Both the position numbers and the translations under genes were made by a program. A stretch of 64,000 nucleotides of DNA from Campylobacter iguaniorum (GTDB lineage: Bacteria; Campylobacterota; Campylobacteria; Campylobacterales; Campylobacteraceae). This document shows, piece after piece, positions 61,496 to 64,000 of this stretch. Position 1 is the first letter of the stretch; every line of letters begins with the position of its first letter. The DNA is taken from assembly GCF_000736415.1 (NCBI RefSeq), contig NZ_CP009043.1:372001-436000 (forward strand). The letters are read 5' to 3'. The notes under the pieces were generated by a model that saw nothing but the letters and a program-made list of their open reading frames with translations, was not told the origin of the DNA and did no database searches.

Positions 61496-61565
61496 TGTCC
61501 AACAATAAACCTCCTTTTTGTAATAATTTACCGGGAAGTTAAGCCTAACAACCCGGTACATTTTT
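61496..61565 (+). ncRNA. Candidate small RNA or leader upstream of cadF
   Basis: Between rpsI and cadF lies a self-contained unit of about 70 bases with no frame: a TATAAT box, a C-rich single-stranded stretch CCTCCTTTTT (61510-61519) complementary to Shine-Dalgarno sequences, and a symmetrical hairpin at 61529-61558: TACCGGG/CCCGGTA, an AA/AA internal loop, then GTTA/TAAC with an AGCC loop, followed by CATTTTT. This fits a small RNA with an exposed anti-Shine-Dalgarno seed and an intrinsic terminator. It might instead be an attenuated leader of cadF, which has its own -10 candidate TAAAAT at 61620-61625. Confidence 0.55.
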
Positions 61566-61655
61566 AAGTTAATCAATCTAAATTTAGAAAAATAAAAGAA
61601 AATATTTTAAAAATTATGATAAAATATATACCGAAAATTTTAAGAAGGAATTAAA

Positions 61656-62684
61656 ATGAAAAAAATTGCTATAGCACTTTGTGCAGCGTCAGCATTGTTT
61701 GGTGCGAACACTTACAACTATGAGTTTACTCCAGTTGTAGGATATGCTCATCCAGAAGGTACTCAAGGTATAGACGATCAAAAATTTATAGGTTTGAGAA
61801 TCGCTAGAAACTTAGATACATTTTTATTAAGCCAAATCGAACTTGGTTTTGATTATTCTAGAAATGTTAGTTATGAAACTACAGCTAAAGGTGCGGTTGG
61901 CTTTGATACAGATATAAGAAGATATTATGCTAACCTTGTCAAAGATTTTGCTTTAACTGATGCATTCTCAATATATGGCTTAATGGGTCTTGGATATCAA
62001 GAGTTCACAAAAGAAGCTAACGATGTAGATGACGGTGGATTTGCTCAAGCTGGTCTTGGTTTGAAATACAAAGTTACAGACAACTTCGCTCTTAAAGCAG
62101 AGGCTAGAGATCTACTTGATTGGAATCAAGGTGATAGCACATTCCTTTACTCTTTAGGTTTTGCAGTATCATTTGGCGAGGCTGTAAAAGCAGCTCCAGC
62201 AGCAGTTGTTGCTCCAGTAGCTCCAGCTAAAACTGAAGTAAAACCAGCTATTGGCGATGAAGATAAAGACGGCGTATTTGACAATGTAGATAGATGCCCT
62301 GGCACTCCTGCTGGAGTAGTTGTCGATGAATATGGTTGCGAAAAAGTTATCCGTCTAAATTTAACTGCAAACTTTGCATTTGATAGCGCAAAAGTTACTC
62401 CAGAGTACGAAGCAAAAATCAAAGAAGTTGCAGATGTTATGGTTAAAAACCCAGAGTACAGAGTTATCTTAGAGGGTCACACTGATAGCACTGGTCCAGA
62501 TGCTTACAACCAAAAACTATCTGTAAAAAGAGCAGACGCTGTTGCAGCAGTCTTAGAAAAAATGGGCGTATCTAAAGGCAAAATCACAACTGAGGGCTTT
62601 GGTGAGGCTAAACCAATCGCATCAAACGCTACTAAAGAAGGTAGAGCTGAAAACCGCCGCGTTGAAGCTAAATTTAGAAAATAA
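61656..62684 (+). CDS. cadF: CadF/OmpA-family outer-membrane protein
   Basis: A 342-residue porin-like protein: signal peptide 1-18, an eight-stranded OmpA-type barrel to about residue 180, a Pro/Ala linker, a thrombospondin-type calcium-binding DEDKDGVFDNVDRCPGTP near 197-214, and a peptidoglycan-binding OmpA domain with EGHTDSTGPDAYNQKLSVKRAD region near 272-293, shortened here as GHTDSTGPDAYNQKLS. CadF is the fibronectin-binding adhesin of C. jejuni; the FRLS motif of that protein appears as YKVT at the aligned site here. Order rplM-rpsI-cadF is conserved. AAGAAGGAATT is its ribosome site. Confidence 0.92.
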   Translation: MKKIAIALCAASALFGANTYNYEFTPVVGYAHPEGTQGIDDQKFIGLRIARNLDTFLLSQIELGFDYSRNVSYETTAKGAVGFDTDIRRYYANLVKDFALTDAFSIYGLMGLGYQEFTKEANDVDDGGFAQAGLGLKYKVTDNFALKAEARDLLDWNQGDSTFLYSLGFAVSFGEAVKAAPAAVVAPVAPAKTEVKPAIGDEDKDGVFDNVDRCPGTPAGVVVDEYGCEKVIRLNLTANFAFDSAKVTPEYEAKIKEVADVMVKNPEYRVILEGHTDSTGPDAYNQKLSVKRADAVAAVLEKMGVSKGKITTEGFGEAKPIASNATKEGRAENRRVEAKFRK

Positions 62685-62689
62685 TCTTT

Positions 62690-63523
62690 ATGGAATTCCT
62701 ACAAAATATTGATTATATGAGTATACTTGCCCTTGTTGGTAAGTATACTATGAAATTTATAGTATCTCTACTTATATTTTTCATCGGTAAGTGGGTGATA
62801 TCAAAACTCGCTTTTGTCTTAGAAAAAATCATTCATAAAACAAAAATTGACGCTATGCTTGGCAACTTTTTGCTAAATGTAGTAAAAACTATGCTATTTA
62901 TCTTTGTTATACTTGCAGCATTATCAAATTTGGGTATCGAAACTACATCTTTTGTTGCGGTTTTAGGTGCTGTAGGTCTAGCTATTGGTATGGCGTTTAA
63001 AGATACTTTTAACAACATAGGCGCTGGAGTTTTGATCATCTTTTTTAAGCCATTTAAGCTTGGCGATGCTATTGATGTTGGTGGCACTTTGGGTTCTGTT
63101 AGGGAGCTAAATTTATTTACGACTTACCTTACTACTGGCGATAATAGAACTATCATTATCCCAAACTCGCAAGTCATCTCATCAAAAATCATAAACTATT
63201 CGCTCAACCCTACTAGAAGAGTAGATTTAGTTTTTTCTATTGATTATAAAGACGACTTGAAACTAGCTAGAAATCTGATACTAGAAATCGCATCTAAAAA
63301 AGATATTATCCTAAATGAACCAGCGCCATTCGTTGGTGTTTCGACCCTTGGGGATAATAGCGTAGATTTGGCAGCTAGATTTTGGACTAGAAACGAAAAT
63401 TACTGGAATGTCTATCATCAAATGCTAGAAGAGGTTAAAGAGGCTTTTGATAAAAACGGTATTTCCATACCATTCCCTCAAGTTGTAAATCATCATATTT
63501 ACGATCCTAAAGATAGGGATTAA
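62690..63523 (+). CDS. MscS-family mechanosensitive channel
   Basis: A 277-residue small-conductance MscS. Three membrane spans (about 18-38, 59-79 and 84-103) end in the pore helix with AVLGAVGLAIGMAFKDTFNNIGAGV (shortened here as AVLGAVGLAIGMAFKD), followed by the beta domain (GDAIDVGGTLGSVRELNLF region) and a C-terminal alpha-beta domain with FPQVVNHH. This size matches E. coli MscS. It opens under hypo-osmotic stress to release solutes. The cadF stop and its ATG are six bases apart, so it may be co-transcribed with cadF. Confidence 0.9.
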   Translation: MEFLQNIDYMSILALVGKYTMKFIVSLLIFFIGKWVISKLAFVLEKIIHKTKIDAMLGNFLLNVVKTMLFIFVILAALSNLGIETTSFVAVLGAVGLAIGMAFKDTFNNIGAGVLIIFFKPFKLGDAIDVGGTLGSVRELNLFTTYLTTGDNRTIIIPNSQVISSKIINYSLNPTRRVDLVFSIDYKDDLKLARNLILEIASKKDIILNEPAPFVGVSTLGDNSVDLAARFWTRNENYWNVYHQMLEEVKEAFDKNGISIPFPQVVNHHIYDPKDRD

Positions 63524-63525
63524 AT

Positions 63526-64000
63526 TTGTCAACCATACTTTTTGATTTGGATGGGACTTTGATCGATTCGACAAGTTCCATTCTACATGGCTTCCATACT
63601 GCTTTTGATAAATTCAGCTTTCCAAACCCAACAGACGAGCAAATTTGCTCACTCATCGGACATCCGCTTGATTATATGTTTGCAAATCTTGGCGTAAGAA
63701 ATGAGCTTGTTTGGGATTTTGTTGCTGCGTACAAAGAGGCTTATAGACAAAAATACCTTGATGAAACCAAGCTTTTAGATGGCGCATTTGAGGCTGTAGC
63801 TATGGCTAGTGAGTTCGCTGATCTTGGTGTCGTGACTACTAAGACTTCTAAATACTCAGTCTATTTGCTCGAACATCTTAATATAGCAAAGTATTTTAAA
63901 ACCATAATAGGCAAAGATGACGTAACAAACCCAAAGCCAGATCCTGAGCCTATTTTAAAAGCTCTCAAAAGGCTTAATAAACCTGCAATAAATGCTTTTA
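63526..64000 (+). CDS. HAD-family phosphatase, Gph-like (partial at window end)
   Basis: Starts at TTG 63526, three bases after the MscS gene; the end lies beyond the window. The first 158 residues are visible: FDLDGTLIDST near 6-16 holds the nucleophile Asp, a helical cap domain follows, VVTTKTSKYS near 105-114 gives the second motif with Thr and Lys, and NPKPDPEPILKAL near 136-148 gives the third motif. This layout is typical of phosphoglycolate phosphatase and related sugar phosphatases. I recall a HAD phosphatase gene next to cadF in C. jejuni. The ribosome site AAAGATAGGGAT lies over the end of the channel gene. Confidence 0.85.
   Translation, partial: MSTILFDLDGTLIDSTSSILHGFHTAFDKFSFPNPTDEQICSLIGHPLDYMFANLGVRNELVWDFVAAYKEAYRQKYLDETKLLDGAFEAVAMASEFADLGVVTTKTSKYSVYLLEHLNIAKYFKTIIGKDDVTNPKPDPEPILKALKRLNKPAINAF

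Noticed and set aside
61529-61558. tRNA-like or CRISPR-like element upstream of cadF
   Set aside because: The hairpin is a simple symmetrical stem with a T-run; there is no cloverleaf and no spacer-repeat pattern.

Overview
The window is about 64 kb of an AT-rich, gene-dense epsilonproteobacterial (Campylobacterota) chromosome, almost certainly a Campylobacter. Supporting signs are the blocks gyrA-flgP-flgQ-flgR-asd, hemE plus radical SAM gene, CheX-like/fliN, mlaA-mlaC-RND, purA-fliJ-like-motE-like-DUF507-carA, a BumS/BumR-like two-component pair next to ccoNOQP, and addB/addA-rplM-rpsI-cadF. These match, as far as I recall, the gene neighbourhoods of C. jejuni. The pilins, formate dehydrogenase cytochrome, selC, a c-di-GMP protein and the rearranged order point away from C. 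jejuni itself, perhaps to the C. fetus/hyointestinalis group. No sequence search was possible, so the species is inference.

Layout. 1-3.5 kb: gltD tail, a LOG-family protein, an unknown protein, a lone formate dehydrogenase cytochrome b subunit, mnmA. 3.6-6 kb: three tandem type IV pilin-like genes on the minus strand, separated by a 0.7 kb non-coding stretch packed with palindromes. 6-13.4 kb: pyrC/pyrB, prs, lepA, a tautomerase, two lipoproteins, comF. 13.4-18.6 kb: a tightly overlapping six-gene cluster with two G10 tracts (DUF4910 protein, free-standing adenylation enzyme, GNAT, formyltransferase, acyl carrier protein, AAC(3)-like acyltransferase). 18.7-28.2 kb: gyrA, flagellar flgPQR, a broken EF-hand gene, asd, a YqhA-type protein, hemE and a radical SAM gene. 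28.2-34.2 kb: tRNA-Asn, CheX-like/fliN operon, and the molybdate operon modE-modA-TOBE-modC-modB. 34.3-43 kb: Mla-type lipid transport genes, BON lipoprotein, tRNA-Sec, and a 1370-residue PAS-GGDEF-EAL protein. 43-64 kb: hisZ-like, purA, flagellar accessory genes, carA, two-component system, cbb3 oxidase operon and accessory genes, addB/addA, rplM/rpsI, a candidate small RNA, cadF, an MscS channel and the start of a HAD phosphatase.

The most interesting region is 13410-18615. The enzymes form a logical carrier-protein pathway: activate an acid, load it on the ACP, formylate or acetylate it, then transfer it to an amino sugar. The parts resemble the C. jejuni flagellin-glycan modification genes around Cj1295-Cj1308, in which Cj1295 is a poly-G switched DUF4910-type protein that alters pseudaminic acid. 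Here the first gene is OFF (G10 breaks the frame; G8 or G11 would restore it) and the formyltransferase is ON (G10). Also notable are a roughly 70-nt candidate small RNA upstream of cadF with an unpaired anti-Shine-Dalgarno stretch, and a 90-nt nested hairpin in the palindrome array between pilin genes.
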